Source of the DNA: Pelobates cultripes
Lineage: Eukaryota; Chordata; Amphibia; Anura; Pelobatidae
DNA length: 64,000 nt
NCBI GenBank assembly: GCA_933207985.1
Contig: OW240915.1
Coordinates: 273,055,444 to 273,119,443 of the forward strand
Direction: 5' to 3'
The first letter of the stretch is position 1; the number at the start of each line of letters is the position of its first letter. Positions 30,261 through 40,785 of the stretch are shown here, one piece after another. The notes below the pieces were generated by a model that was not told the origin of the DNA, ran no database searches, and was given only the letters and a program-made list of their open reading frames with translations. The position numbers and the translations under genes are program-made.

Positions 30261-33038
30261 AGATACTCCTGGGAGCATTGGGACATATGGCGCGTGTGTA
30301 GCAATCACTGTGATCTGCTAACAAAGCTCTTTACAGTGAAGCTCACTGTAGAAGCTGCGACACCTAGGGATTCACAACAAATGGAAGTGCTTCCAATGTT
30401 AATTAGTATTTTTTTATTGCTTTTAATTTACTGCTTTTGTGTATTTTTTAATAGTGTTAAGATTTTAATGGTATCACTTTAAAGCAACATAAATACTAAA
30501 CAAGTTGTTATGTTGCTAATAGTCTCTGGGCAACCTCCACTATTCTTTTGTCAAAGTGCTTTTGAACTATTTTACGTAAAAGAAAGTGTTTCTCCCTGGC
30601 ACCCAAAGATCTCCAAATTATCCCCTACTAAGACAAGGTTCTGTTTAACCTGGAAACTGATGACAGCCTGTAATGGGGGTAGGTTGGACCTGCTCAAGTA
30701 GATGATGCTTACAGTAGCCCTTTAAGCTTTATATTGCAAAGTTAGTTACTTAAATCTGAATTGTACCAAATTAAAACCTGTTTTACAAAATGCTCTCAGC
30801 ATACATTTTACCATTCAGATTTTCATTTGTTACATTTCAGAAAATAGCGAATAGTGAACTACCTTGTGGTTAAAAAACAAGAGCTACACCACCGTAGCCT
30901 CACAACTTGAAGTCATTTTGACAATACATGATTACATTTTTTTTATTATGTTAGTAAATATCTCTTTAAGTATAGAACATTGGATTGGTTCTAAGATAAA
31001 CATTTTGAGATTCTTCTAAATGTGTTTTACATTTTGGCATTTTCCTGCTCCGTTGCATGTTCTCAGCCAAATTAAACTCTTGCTCGTTTACCACTGACCC
31101 ATCAAATACAGTAGATAAATGTGGAACTTAGTTGAAGATGACAAAAAAAAAGTTGAAATGACAGTCAATCAGCTGCTAGACATTAGTTCCTTAAATAGAG
31201 ACCATTATGTATGTGCTCTCCATCCTAGATCATTAAGAATGCAGCACATGGCATTTTCAATGAATAGTTTTGTGTGATCCAACTGCCTGAGTACCGTTCC
31301 ATAATGGTTTTCTTACATCCTTTCATATGCCATTAATAGCATGACAATGAATTTAATCATGAACAAAGTATTCCGTGCATGCAAGCATACATTAATACAT
31401 GTGTAATGACCTGTGCTTTTTATTATTATTACTTAATAATATCCTTTATTTCACCCTCAAATGGGAGAACTAAAAATAAGTTACACACCAGACATTCTTG
31501 ACGCACAAACCTAACAAAAAGGCATGTGGGTGGCGTGTGTTGCCAGAGTAGCAAATGTCTAGCATAGAATTAATATTTCTGCAATGTATTATTAAATCAG
31601 CAATTTTTCTACCTCTCAGTCATTGTCTAATTTCTGCCACTGTATGTCCCATTATATATAAATAATGTCTCTGATTAATGGAAGTAATGTATAGATAAAG
31701 ATAATATTAACCATTCCAAATATCAACTCAGAACATAAATTTTCCCATTACCTTCCTTAGAACACTGGTTGAATGGGTTTTTAGAAAAACAAAAAAATAA
31801 AGCACATATCTGGGAACGTGCATTTTGCCTTTGTTTACATATTCGACATGTTCCTCCATCAGATGTATTGGCTATTAATTTTGTATGGTAGGTCTAAAAG
31901 GGGAATAGGTTTGTTTTGGAAAAGGAGGTTGTCCATTGAAAAGTTTAAGATGTATCAGTGTTTAGGCAAAACAGACAGGGCATAGGCAAAGCTACAACTG
32001 GAATCCCAGTAATTATCCATCAAATTGAAGACTCTTGAAAAGAAGGGGTAAATTCCAATTTATGGTGGGTCTCACAATTTCAAACTCTAGGCTACTAACC
32101 AGATCTTAAAGTCCCTTACAACTGCAACGCCCAGCTCTTGCAATGAAGAGGGTAGTAGCCCACACTGTGGCCCTCCTTTTAAATTACCTCTAATTTAGAA
32201 CAAATTCACAGTGAAGTTAGGGGACCAATACATAATCAACTCACCTGTAATTAAAGTGTTTTTGCCCATATACATGTAAAAGGGAGATAGATGAACTTAC
32301 CCCCTTTGCACTTTAGATTTTTAAAAAAGAAGAACTTCTCGGTACAACATAGAAACAAAATGATCTACAATAAAAAACAGAACAAAAAAGAAAAAACATA
32401 GTGTGATATTGCACACACAATTGTATAATTATGGGCAAATTAAAATCATTCACAAACCAATGTTTGATTGTATGCACCTTCCCATACTGAGAAGACAGCA
32501 TTTATTTGATGTGCCTACAATTTTAAGTTTCTGTGTTTTGTCATTGACCTGCTTTCTGGAATCCCTTGACCTTGGCTAGTTACTCTTTTACTCTGTCTTT
32601 CGTGAAGCCCGAACACCTCTAAGGACCCGTAACATCCTGTGCAATTTTCTGTGTGTTTTATACATTACGTGTTTGGGTTACATTTACCTGGCAATTTCGT
32701 ACTTGAATTTATTTAGATATATTCCAAAATGCAAAGCTACACATTGTTCTGGAATAGCCTACCACGCAGTGCAAAGTCCAAAGTTGCTGTTGGCCTGTTG
32801 CATGTATGGTGTTCTTGTGCAACCAGAACATCTCAGCAGCGTGGTAGGCAGAATATCCCAGATGTGCATTAGGGTAAGTGAACTAATTTAACTTTCCTTG
32901 ACACCCAGTACCTGCTTCAATGGCTTGTACTATAATTAATGCAAAACAGTTATTAACAGGAAATTAAAATTTCTTCTTTTAATTTAGGTTCCACTCATCC
33001 CAATGCCATACTTTTATGTTTTACATCAAAATAGTTTA
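30261..33038. other. Anonymous AT-rich DNA
   Basis: No gene, RNA or clear repeat recognised. Frames of 60-72 aa have no motif. Confidence 0.5.
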
Positions 33039-33589
33039 TTAAAGTAACACTATGGGGTCAGGAACATAAACATGTACTCATGACCCTATAGTGCAAAACT
33101 CACCATTAAGGTGGCTAGCCCGCCTCCCCTCCCCTCCCCCTATCTCTCTTAAAAGTACAAAACCTTATTTCCAGCGCCGTGTGGGTCCGTCGGCACTGTC
33201 CCCACCCCCTTGGTGACATCATCAGAATTGCTGATTTTTAGCTTTCCATGGGGAAAGCATTGGATTGGCTAAAACTGGCAAGGGTGGGGCCAAACACCGT
33301 TTTGGCCAATCAGCACCTTCTCATAGAGATGCATTGAACCAATGCATCTCTATGAAGAAAATTCAGCGTGCCCATGCAGAGCTTGGGGACGCTGAACGGC
33401 AGAGCTAGGAAGCACCTCCAGTGGCCATCTGAGGAGTGGCTACTTGGAGGTGTCACTAGGGGCAATGTAAACACTGCCTTTTCTCTGAAAAGGCAGTGTT
33501 TGCATGAAAATGCCTGCATTTAATTATTATACTCACCAGAACAACTACATTAAGCTGTAGTTGTTCTGGTGACTATAGTGTCCTTTTAA
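33039..33589 (-). mobile_element. T2-type MITE, family A, copy 2
   Basis: The same family as 19086-19631 in reverse. The left end is TTAAAGTAACACTATGGGGT, the right end GTGACTATAGTGTCCTTTTAA, with TTAA at both edges. It contains the hairpin AGAGATGCATTG ... CAATGCATCTCT near 33326-33353 and the arms ACTACATTAAGCTGTAGT near the right end. Confidence 0.75.
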
Positions 33590-34214
33590 ATATTGTTTAT
33601 TTTCTTCTTATATGAGTTTATTAGGACTGCACATCCCATTCTGCCCACTACCTCCACTGCATTTAATATTCTGCTGCATATATAGTTTACATCAACTTCT
33701 TTTCTGTTCCTACTTAGCAAGTCTCTATGATAGCTTGCCACATCTTTGCAACAAGATATCTTCTCTACCTTTGATCTTCAAAGCCTTCAAGCATGCTGCA
33801 ATCCTTACATCTCAGGATTCAATCTCAAATATTGTTTTAAATCTCCTCTCCGCATCCTTGAAAGTATGTTATTTTCAATCAGAGAAGGAAAGATGGTGAT
33901 TGGTTTATAAATATTTGGAAATATTCTGCATACAGTAAATAAGTGAAGAACGTAGCACAGCAAACAGACTTATTAACTAAACTGGGAATTGTGCAAAATG
34001 GGCAAGTAATTTTCAAATCGTAGGCCAAAATAAGGAACAAATCTCCAGATCTAGTATTTGTTATTTTAGGCTACAATTTGATCTCACACAATTCTCCACA
34101 ATTCCTCTGAATTACCCAATGTAAAGCATATTTTTGATATTTTTGGTTTGTCTTCTTTTATAGTGAGGCAGATTTGTCTTGTTAATATTTCTTTAGGAAT
34201 CCCCCTTACAAAAT
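33590..34214. other. No feature recognised
   Basis: AT-rich flank of the Penelope-like element. A 95-codon frame at 33612-33899 has no motif. Confidence 0.45.
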
Positions 34215-34447
34215 ATATGTTTGTATATATATATATATAAATATATATTTTTGTACTATTATATCTCTGTACCAGCAAAGCTTATTTTTAACTATTTCAC
34301 TGCTGCCACTTATTCTGTGTGGGCATCTTGCAGGAATTTATTCCAGCAAGATTACAACCGGACTTTTTTTGTATATACCAGTAATAGATATATACACACT
34401 GAAAAAATTTTTTTTGTACATTATATACACACGGGTGCTTTATCTCT

Positions 34448-35299
34448 ATGGAAAAGTTCTTTGCACAGGCAGGCGGCTTGTTGGAGCAGGCAGAAACCTT
34501 ACAGTACACAGAGGAGGACGCAGAACGGATTAGGTGGGATGAACTGACCACAGATCTCCCCCAAACCACTACCCTCAAAGGAATCTACCTGGAACTGATA
34601 CGGCTAAAAAAGAGAGAGACCGATTTGGATTTGCATGGATTGTTCCTATCGGATTATCATAGGAGATTACAAATACCAAGGGGGTTCAGAATTAAGAACA
34701 TCCCTACAATAGGGCGAGCAAAACCAAAAGTCTGCAAGAAATGGATTGCAGTACTAAATAAATGCTCCCTAGACCTGATTCTTATCATCATAGAGGACGT
34801 AAAGGAAGATCTCATCAAGATTAGACAACGCATTACACAACTGGAAGCAAAGGAGGCATTACTATTATCCTCAGAAGAAGCAGCCCCTACCCTGTTGAAA
34901 CTTGAACAAAACGTTAAAGAATATAAGACCGACCTGATTAGATTTAAGCGTGAAAAACAAGAAAAGGTCAAGAACGACTACACGGAACACAGGGTGTACA
35001 GGTGGTTGAGCGGCCAGAACGAGGCCCCACGCTTCACAAGGAACAGAAGACCCATTAGGAGACCAAGGCAATACACTATAGATAAAACCTCAGCCGACTC
35101 TACCTCAGACTCAGACTCCCAACCAAGAACCCAAAACGCACAACAAACCAATCTTTTTTTAGAGAAAGGCAATACAGCAACAGGCACCACCACGAGACAA
35201 CGTGCCAGATTAGATATCGAAGAAAACGACATATCACAAGAAGAGGACAGAAGGGCAGGATTTACTGGGCAAAGAGGCAGACCACCACGTCGGAGGTAG
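34448..35299 (+). CDS. Penelope-like element ORF1, coiled-coil protein
   Basis: 283 codons from the ATG at 34448. Acidic and charged N-terminus, a long helical coiled-coil-like stretch (about 100-185: DLIKIRQRITQLEAKEALLL ... FKREKQEKVKNDYTEHRVY), then a low-complexity Ser/Asp/Gln tract (about 210-245) and a very basic end (GRPPRRR). It has no enzyme motif. It is likely an RNA-binding or particle-type partner for the RT, by analogy with upstream ORFs of other Penelope elements (inference). Near residue 236 the nucleotides 35155-35161 read T-TTT-TTA in phase. Slipping back one base enters the ORF2 frame, which is then open without a stop. ORF1 and ORF2 may therefore make a fusion. The alternative is a one-base indel in the T-run of a once continuous frame. 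Confidence 0.75.
   Translation: MEKFFAQAGGLLEQAETLQYTEEDAERIRWDELTTDLPQTTTLKGIYLELIRLKKRETDLDLHGLFLSDYHRRLQIPRGFRIKNIPTIGRAKPKVCKKWIAVLNKCSLDLILIIIEDVKEDLIKIRQRITQLEAKEALLLSSEEAAPTLLKLEQNVKEYKTDLIRFKREKQEKVKNDYTEHRVYRWLSGQNEAPRFTRNRRPIRRPRQYTIDKTSADSTSDSDSQPRTQNAQQTNLFLEKGNTATGTTTRQRARLDIEENDISQEEDRRAGFTGQRGRPPRRR
35155..35161 (+). promoter_or_regulatory. Candidate -1 frameshift slippery site
   Basis: TTTTTTA lies in ORF1 phase as T TTT TTA (codons CTT TTT TTA GAG), the canonical X-XXY-YYZ form. After -1 slippage the frame has no stop from 35161 to ORF2's ATG at 35356 and runs on through ORF2. A possible GGCAC/GTGCC stem (35183-35187 with 35202-35206) lies somewhat far downstream, about 21 nt. 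Confidence 0.5.
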
Positions 35300-35355
35300 T
35301 ACCAATCTTCAACTTATCGACACGGCAACTAACCAACGCAGAGAACAAGTTACTA

Positions 35356-37521
35356 ATGAGAGGCCTCTCCTTTGTTCCAACTACATACCCCAACCCACTT
35401 ACTCAGGAGGTTGAAATCTATAAATTTGGGAGAAACTTAAGATTGAAAGATTTCTTCAAATCTCACATAACAAAAGATTCACCTATCAAGACGTTCAAAG
35501 CTAAGAGTACGTGGGATCCCTTACCCAATCAGTCCACTATAAAGACATTCCTCAAATCTCTAAACTATGAAACCCAACAACACCTTAACCAACGAATGAA
35601 ACATAAAACGAATATCACCAAAGAGGAAAGAAAGATTATAACTTCACTAGCTAAAGACCCAAGTCTGATCATTCGACCAGCTGATAAAGGTGGGGGCATA
35701 GTGCTTTTGAACTATACGGACTACAGACAGGAGATCCTCACGCAATTAGGAGACCTGACCACATACACAAGACTTACTGCAGATCCCACTCTAACTATAA
35801 TGCAAAATATTCAACAGACCCTCCAAAGAGGACTGGAGGCATCCTATATCACCCAGGAACTTTTTGACTTTTTACTACAAAAGAACCCGAGAACGCCAGT
35901 GATATACACGCTGCCTAAGATACATAAAGACCCCATATTACCACCAGGAAGACCCATTGTATCAGCAATAGGAGGAGCCCTTGAACCAATAGCCAAATGG
36001 CTAGATTACCTGTTCAAGAAACCCGTTGAAGAGTTGCCTACCTGTATTAAAGACACTCCAAGCCTCCTTAAACTATTACAACAATTTACTGAACATGAGC
36101 CTGAGTTTACCTTTGTAACCTGTGACGTTAAAAGCTTGTACACGATCATTCCACATGACATGGGTATCAACGCTATGCGGACAATTTTAACATCTTCATC
36201 ATCATACATGGGACCACCTGTTGAATATGTATTAGAACTACTACACCTTGTACTCAGTCTTAATTACTTTAGATTTGAGCACACCTGGTATAAACAAATT
36301 GCAGGAACTTCGATGGGGGCGGCCATGGCACCGATGTATGCTAATAGCTACATGTACGTATTTGAAAGAGAACATATTTTCTCGCCTTTTAACGACAATA
36401 TACTATTTTACCGCCGATTCATCGATGACATCATTATCATCTGGAAAAATGGGGGTTCCACACCGAATCAAATGCTTAATACTATCAACAGTCTGGACAC
36501 ACCAGTCCGCCTCACAATGACAACCAATGACAAACAGATTGACTTCTTAGATGTCCGTCTGTACAAAGAAGATGGCAAAATAGCCTATACTTTATTCAAC
36601 AAACCAACAGACAGGAACACCCTCCTGCATGCTGAAAGTCATCATCCGAAACATCTCATTAACTCACTCCCACAGTCACAATTTATGAGAGTAATACGTA
36701 ACAATTCCAATATGGCAAACACCCAACTCCAATTACAAGATATGTGGGATAAATTCCTTGCACGGGGTTATAAACCCAGGGATTTGTCCAAGGCATTGGA
36801 CAGATGTTACGAAACGCCGTTACAGATTACAGCCACAACAGTATCAACAGAAAGATTGGTATTCCCAACAATATATACCACCATATCTAATGAGATTAAA
36901 CAATCAGTGGACCGCAACTGGAGAATCCTACAGAATGATACCAGTTTGCCACCCCAATTCAAACAGCGCCCAATGATGTGCTACCGGAGGGGCAGCAACT
37001 TGAGGGATCTATTGGTAAAAACTGACCCCACACACTGCTATAGCAAAGCAACTACCTACCAGAACCTGGGGTGTTACAGATGCTTGGGCTGCGTCACATG
37101 CAGCCATATGATCCCCAGCAAATCGTTTGTTCATCCACACACCGGCAAAAAATACCTCATAAAACACAGACTTACCTGCACGAGTGATTTTGTGGTATAT
37201 AAACTGGGATGCCCCTGTGGTTTGATGTACGTGGGAAAAACCGACTTACCACTCCGAGAACGAATCCGCAACCACCGTTCAAGCATACGCACAGCATATA
37301 GAGACAATGGGTCAGAACAACCGGTGGCTAAACATTTCCTGGAATATAACCATCCCCTACCAACAATGAAGTTTTTGGCCATTGATCATATCCCTCCACC
37401 CTTAAGGGGTGGCGACCGCAAGAAGCTCCTACTACAAAGAGAGCTCTATTGGATTCGAACACTTGACACTGTGCAACCCAGGGGACTTAATGAAAAATAC
37501 ACTTTAGGTATTTTTCTATGA
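35356..37521 (+). CDS. Penelope-like element ORF2: reverse transcriptase with GIY-YIG endonuclease
   Basis: 721 codons from the ATG at 35356. The frame is open well upstream, and the region before the ATG (VVPIFNLSTRQL ...) looks like genuine Penelope protein, so the product may begin earlier. RT spans about 100-480: IIRPADKGGG (106-114), YTLPKIHK (184-191), GRPIVSAIG (198-206), first catalytic Asp in TCDVKSLY (257), GTSMGAAMAP (317-326) and active site FIDD (355-358) followed by IIIIW. A cysteine cluster (C573, C576, C579, C582) precedes the GIY-YIG nuclease: VVYKLGC (613-619), MYVGKT (624-629), R635, catalytic Glu in RELYWI (about 696) and Asn 712. This makes the nick that primes reverse transcription. 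The Cys motif and GIY-YIG suggest the Neptune-like group (inference). No internal stop or frameshift. Confidence 0.93.
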   Translation: MRGLSFVPTTYPNPLTQEVEIYKFGRNLRLKDFFKSHITKDSPIKTFKAKSTWDPLPNQSTIKTFLKSLNYETQQHLNQRMKHKTNITKEERKIITSLAKDPSLIIRPADKGGGIVLLNYTDYRQEILTQLGDLTTYTRLTADPTLTIMQNIQQTLQRGLEASYITQELFDFLLQKNPRTPVIYTLPKIHKDPILPPGRPIVSAIGGALEPIAKWLDYLFKKPVEELPTCIKDTPSLLKLLQQFTEHEPEFTFVTCDVKSLYTIIPHDMGINAMRTILTSSSSYMGPPVEYVLELLHLVLSLNYFRFEHTWYKQIAGTSMGAAMAPMYANSYMYVFEREHIFSPFNDNILFYRRFIDDIIIIWKNGGSTPNQMLNTINSLDTPVRLTMTTNDKQIDFLDVRLYKEDGKIAYTLFNKPTDRNTLLHAESHHPKHLINSLPQSQFMRVIRNNSNMANTQLQLQDMWDKFLARGYKPRDLSKALDRCYETPLQITATTVSTERLVFPTIYTTISNEIKQSVDRNWRILQNDTSLPPQFKQRPMMCYRRGSNLRDLLVKTDPTHCYSKATTYQNLGCYRCLGCVTCSHMIPSKSFVHPHTGKKYLIKHRLTCTSDFVVYKLGCPCGLMYVGKTDLPLRERIRNHRSSIRTAYRDNGSEQPVAKHFLEYNHPLPTMKFLAIDHIPPPLRGGDRKKLLLQRELYWIRTLDTVQPRGLNEKYTLGIFL

Positions 37522-38758
37522 TATGCTTCCAGGACTTAACTAAAAAAAACCTTCCCTACTACAATGCTTCTATATATATTGGATTTAATGAATGGGCCAC
37601 CTTTGTATATTCTTGTATATATTATTTTTTATTTTTTTTATTTCTTTGTCTTTATGCCTGTATGTCCCTACTACAATGCCAACTGTATTGCAAGATGATG
37701 AATACTTTATGTACGGCCATATTACGCTTAGGACATCACAGATATCTCCCCCATATACATATATGGACGACAATAGCCCCCTGTTCTTGCTATACGTCCC
37801 TCCAGTGGCTCCAGTATACCTAGCACTCCTTTCTAGGCACAGCCATTTACACAGCCATAGATTCAGATAATATTCTGCCCATGGTTGTAGTACCTACCAC
37901 ATATACTACACTATCTGTGTATTATTATGACATGAAGGTTGGCAACACTGCCCAGCTACCTTAGGGAGATCACACCTATTTTGAAATAAATAGATTCCAT
38001 GTCCTTAGTATTCAATTTAGGACTTATTGCCTATCCCCTATAGTTGCATTGGACACCATCATTAAGTACCAGACATTGTAACATCTGGCCTTAGTTACAG
38101 TACACCCATTTAGCAAGCATTTTATATGCAGACTTTATCACACTCTTTGTCCAGCCCCAGACCCTACCATTTGCAAGTTTACCTTGAGGTCCTTCATATA
38201 TACCTTTATATATGCCTTTATACATGTTCCTATTCTAGCCCCTTTTTGATCATATAGCCTTATTTAGGCTTACTTCTCATTTCTACCACAGCCTTGCCTT
38301 ATATGACCTTATGTATTTACTATCCACTTTCTCCATTACGTTGGTGGCTCCCTGCCCCTGTTCACATGACTAGGTAATCATACTGCCAGTCCGTTTAGCC
38401 CTTGACCGGCAGGGCACTACAATGAAGAGAAGGGTTCTCTCCCCACTGCAGATCCCTGCCCGCCCTCCGTGCACTGAGCTCGTAGCATCGATCGCACCAT
38501 AGCCCCGCCCACTTGAGCCCCCGCCCACCTCCACACGAGCGGTTTCGTTACTATGACGACATGTCAACACAGACAGCCGTCGATTCCAGCTACCACCATA
38601 CAGCAGCACATCCCAGCTGCTGAATACACTTATAGGGGTCAATTTTGCCCGCGTTTTTCGGCGGTCACCATGGGGACCACCCAGGGATTGGGGTAAGCCT
38701 CACCTGTTCTGTATATCATGTATTTATTTGTTTGTCATATAAATGTTGGTTTTTGTTA

Positions 38759-38813
38759 TGCACCTTATCCTGATGAAAGTTCTGTATTAGAACTGAAACG
38801 TCGATTCTGTGTG
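38759..38813 (+). ncRNA. Type I hammerhead ribozyme of the Penelope-like element
   Basis: The core CTGATGA (38770-38776) is followed by stem II AGTTCT/AGAACT (38778-38783 with 38789-38794, loop GTATT), GAAA (38795-38798), and C-GTC with the cleavage C at 38802. Stem I forms from C69-G803, T68-A804, A67-T805, a 3x3 internal loop, then C63-G809, A62-T810, C61-G811 and two G-T pairs (last three digits of positions, 38xxx). All invariant core bases are present. Stem III is only A-U plus C-G with no loop, so a single copy could not close it. A dimer through the palindromic ACGT is the known solution in this element class. It would self-cleave element RNA. Confidence 0.85.
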
Positions 38814-38936
38814 GCAGCTGCTGAATAAAAGCTAAGTTTTTCACCTTATACTTTTTGAAGTCCTTGGAGTGCTATTACCTATTACTTTATTCTTTATATA
38901 TATATAAAAATATATATATATGTATGTTTATAATAT

Positions 38937-39016
38937 ACAAGATCCAGCGCACTTACTCACCCACTACACAGCAACAAGTTGCTGTTTAGTGGATGAGTGA
39001 GTGTGCTAGATCTTGT
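38937..39016. repeat. 80-bp hairpin with 38-nt arms
   Basis: ACAAGATCCAGCGCACTTAC ... pairs with ... GTGTGCTAGATCTTGT across a 4-nt loop, a few mismatches only. It lies just after the Penelope-like element and a TA patch. The words resemble Penelope terminal-repeat starts, so it may be two facing terminal-repeat pieces. Confidence 0.8.
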
Positions 39017-39274
39017 GTATTGTATAAATTGGCCCTAGCAGAACCCCATTTATGCATGTTCAGGTGAGTGCAGCCCACTATATATATTTTTTTACATTCA
39101 TATATATATACCAAACTCTGGGACATCAGGGCAAAGTGAAACGTAGGGCATCTGATAAGTTATGAATATAGTAAAGAAACAAACAGAAAAGTACAGAAAA
39201 TATTGAAAACTAAAATGTCTCTTACAAGCATATAGATGAGGAACCTCAAGACTCAGTTCTGTGACCTTGTCAGG

Positions 39275-39751
39275 AGCTTTGGTTGGTGTAAGAGATCATC
39301 ATGGACACTCTGACTGGTCAGCGGCGACCCATCCCCATACGCAGCAAACTGCAATGCACTGTGTGCTCTGACACCTATCTATCATGGGCCACATTTAGGT
39401 TTTTCAGCACTCTGAGTTACAGTAGCTGTTCTGTGTGATCGGATATGACAAGCTAGTCTTTGCTCCCCCGTGTATCACCGAGCCTTGGGTGCCCATGACC
39501 CTGACACTGCTTCACCGGTTGTCCTTCCTTGCACCACTTTAGGTAAATACTAACCAATGAATACCGCGACATCAAACAAGACCTGGAGATGCTCTGACCC
39601 ATTTGTATAGCCATCTCTATATGACCCTTGTCAAGGTCACTCAACACATGAAACTGACTGATCACTTGATGCCTAATATATCCCACCGCTTAACAGGTGC
39701 CATTGTAACAATTTAATCAATATTATTTACTTAATGTTGTGGCTGATCAGT
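39275..39751 (-). pseudogene. Tc1-like transposon remnant, minus orientation
   Basis: On the minus strand it starts ACTGATCAGCCACAACATTA at 39751 and carries degraded transposase N-terminal coding (39453-39686): LSDLDKGHIEMAIQMGQSIS, then YLKWCKEGQPV and GHGHPRLGDTRG. This matches the DNA-binding helix-turn-helix part of a Tc1-like transposase family common in fish and amphibians. Further sequence to 39275 matches more of the same family. The catalytic DDE region and the far end are missing, and the frame is shifted in places. Dead. Confidence 0.7.
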
Positions 39752-40412
39752 GTATGGAGGCTGGGGTTCTTTGCAGAGTATGAGGTGGTGGGGATAAAGG
39801 AAGACAAAGGGGTTGTATTGTATATGTAAACTATGTATTGACTGTATCCCCTATTAGTCATACCCTCCAGTATTGCCTTTACATGGCTTGAGCATGTTTT
39901 AGGCTTATGCATGACTATATTTATCTATGCTGTATTTTTTTAAATACACCCTTTGCATGACTCATCTATCAGCTTGTAAAATATATATACACATTATTTT
40001 TTTTAAATCCGATTTATTTATCCGTTTATTGAGTCGTTATTCTATATACAATTTTGATTTTGTTCCATCTTTCACTTTTTCACAGAGTCACATTTGAAGC
40101 AGCAGACATTGTTCTGCTTAATGGTCTGAGTCAGTCAAATATCACACAAATAATTAGCAACTTGCATGCTGTGCAACAATGATCCAGTGTGGGGGGAAGG
40201 GCATTACATTCTATTTTTAAAATTAAAATGAAAAGCATGCTATTAAGTAATTAATCCTAAATCTAGGATTACATTTTAATTTAGTGCACAAGGCCCTGGT
40301 CATCATCTGCATCCACAAAGCTATAACCTTAATTTATTCGTAATCCGTGTGCATTTATAGATCAATATATTGGGTATGGTTTATACTATGGATTATAAAA
40401 TGTTGTTAAATA
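39752..40412. other. Spacer between two head-to-head Tc1-like remnants
   Basis: About 660 bp, AT-rich, no feature recognised. A 61-codon minus frame (39727-39912) has no motif. Confidence 0.5.
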
Positions 40413-40785
40413 AACTGATCAACCACAACATTAATACCATTGACAGGTAAAGTGAATAACATTGATTATATTGCTACAATATCATCTGTCCAGGAGTGAG
40501 ATATATTAGGCAGCAAGTGTACAGTTAGTGCTTGAATTTTATGGGTTGGAAGCAGGAAAAATCGGCAAAACGATCTGAGTGATTTTCACAAGGGCCAAAT
40601 AGTGATGGCTAGACAAATGGGTCAGAATATCTCCAAAACATCTCTTGTGGGGTGTTCCTGGTATGTAGTGGTTAGTACTCACCAAAAGTGGTACAAAGAA
40701 GGACAACCAGTGAACCAGCATCCGGGTCATGGTCGCCCAAGGTTCATTAATGTACATGGGGAGCGAAAGCTAGCTGTGTCCAACA
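40413..40785 (+). pseudogene. Tc1-like transposon remnant, plus orientation
   Basis: Starts AACTGATCAACCACAACATT and contains the same family of transposase N-terminus. The frame at 40602 gives MMARQMGQNISKTSL, then VVVSTHQKWYKEGQPVN and GHGRPRFINVHGERKLA, a helix-turn-helix segment. Upstream coding (LSDFHKGQ-like) is in a different frame, so at least one shift. It stops after about 60 residues of homology with no catalytic domain. Divergently arranged with the copy at 39275-39751. Confidence 0.75.

Larger units (their letters stand above)
34215..38895 (+). mobile_element. Penelope-like retroelement with two ORFs and hammerhead ribozyme
   Basis: About 4.7 kb between TA-rich patches (34222-34250 and 38893-38925). 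Order: short leader, ORF1 (34448-35299), ORF2 with RT and GIY-YIG endonuclease (35356-37521), roughly 1.3 kb 3' region ending in a type I hammerhead (38759-38813) and a short tail. Penelope-like elements use GIY-YIG rather than LTR integrase and are known to carry hammerheads in their terminal repeats. A matching hammerhead upstream of ORF1 was not found, so the 5' terminal repeat is absent or truncated. Both ORFs are intact. The exact ends and target duplication could not be fixed. Confidence 0.85.

Noticed and set aside
34084..34447. 5' hammerhead or terminal repeat copy upstream of Penelope ORF1
   Set aside because: No CTGATGA/GAAA pair with a stem II was found there.
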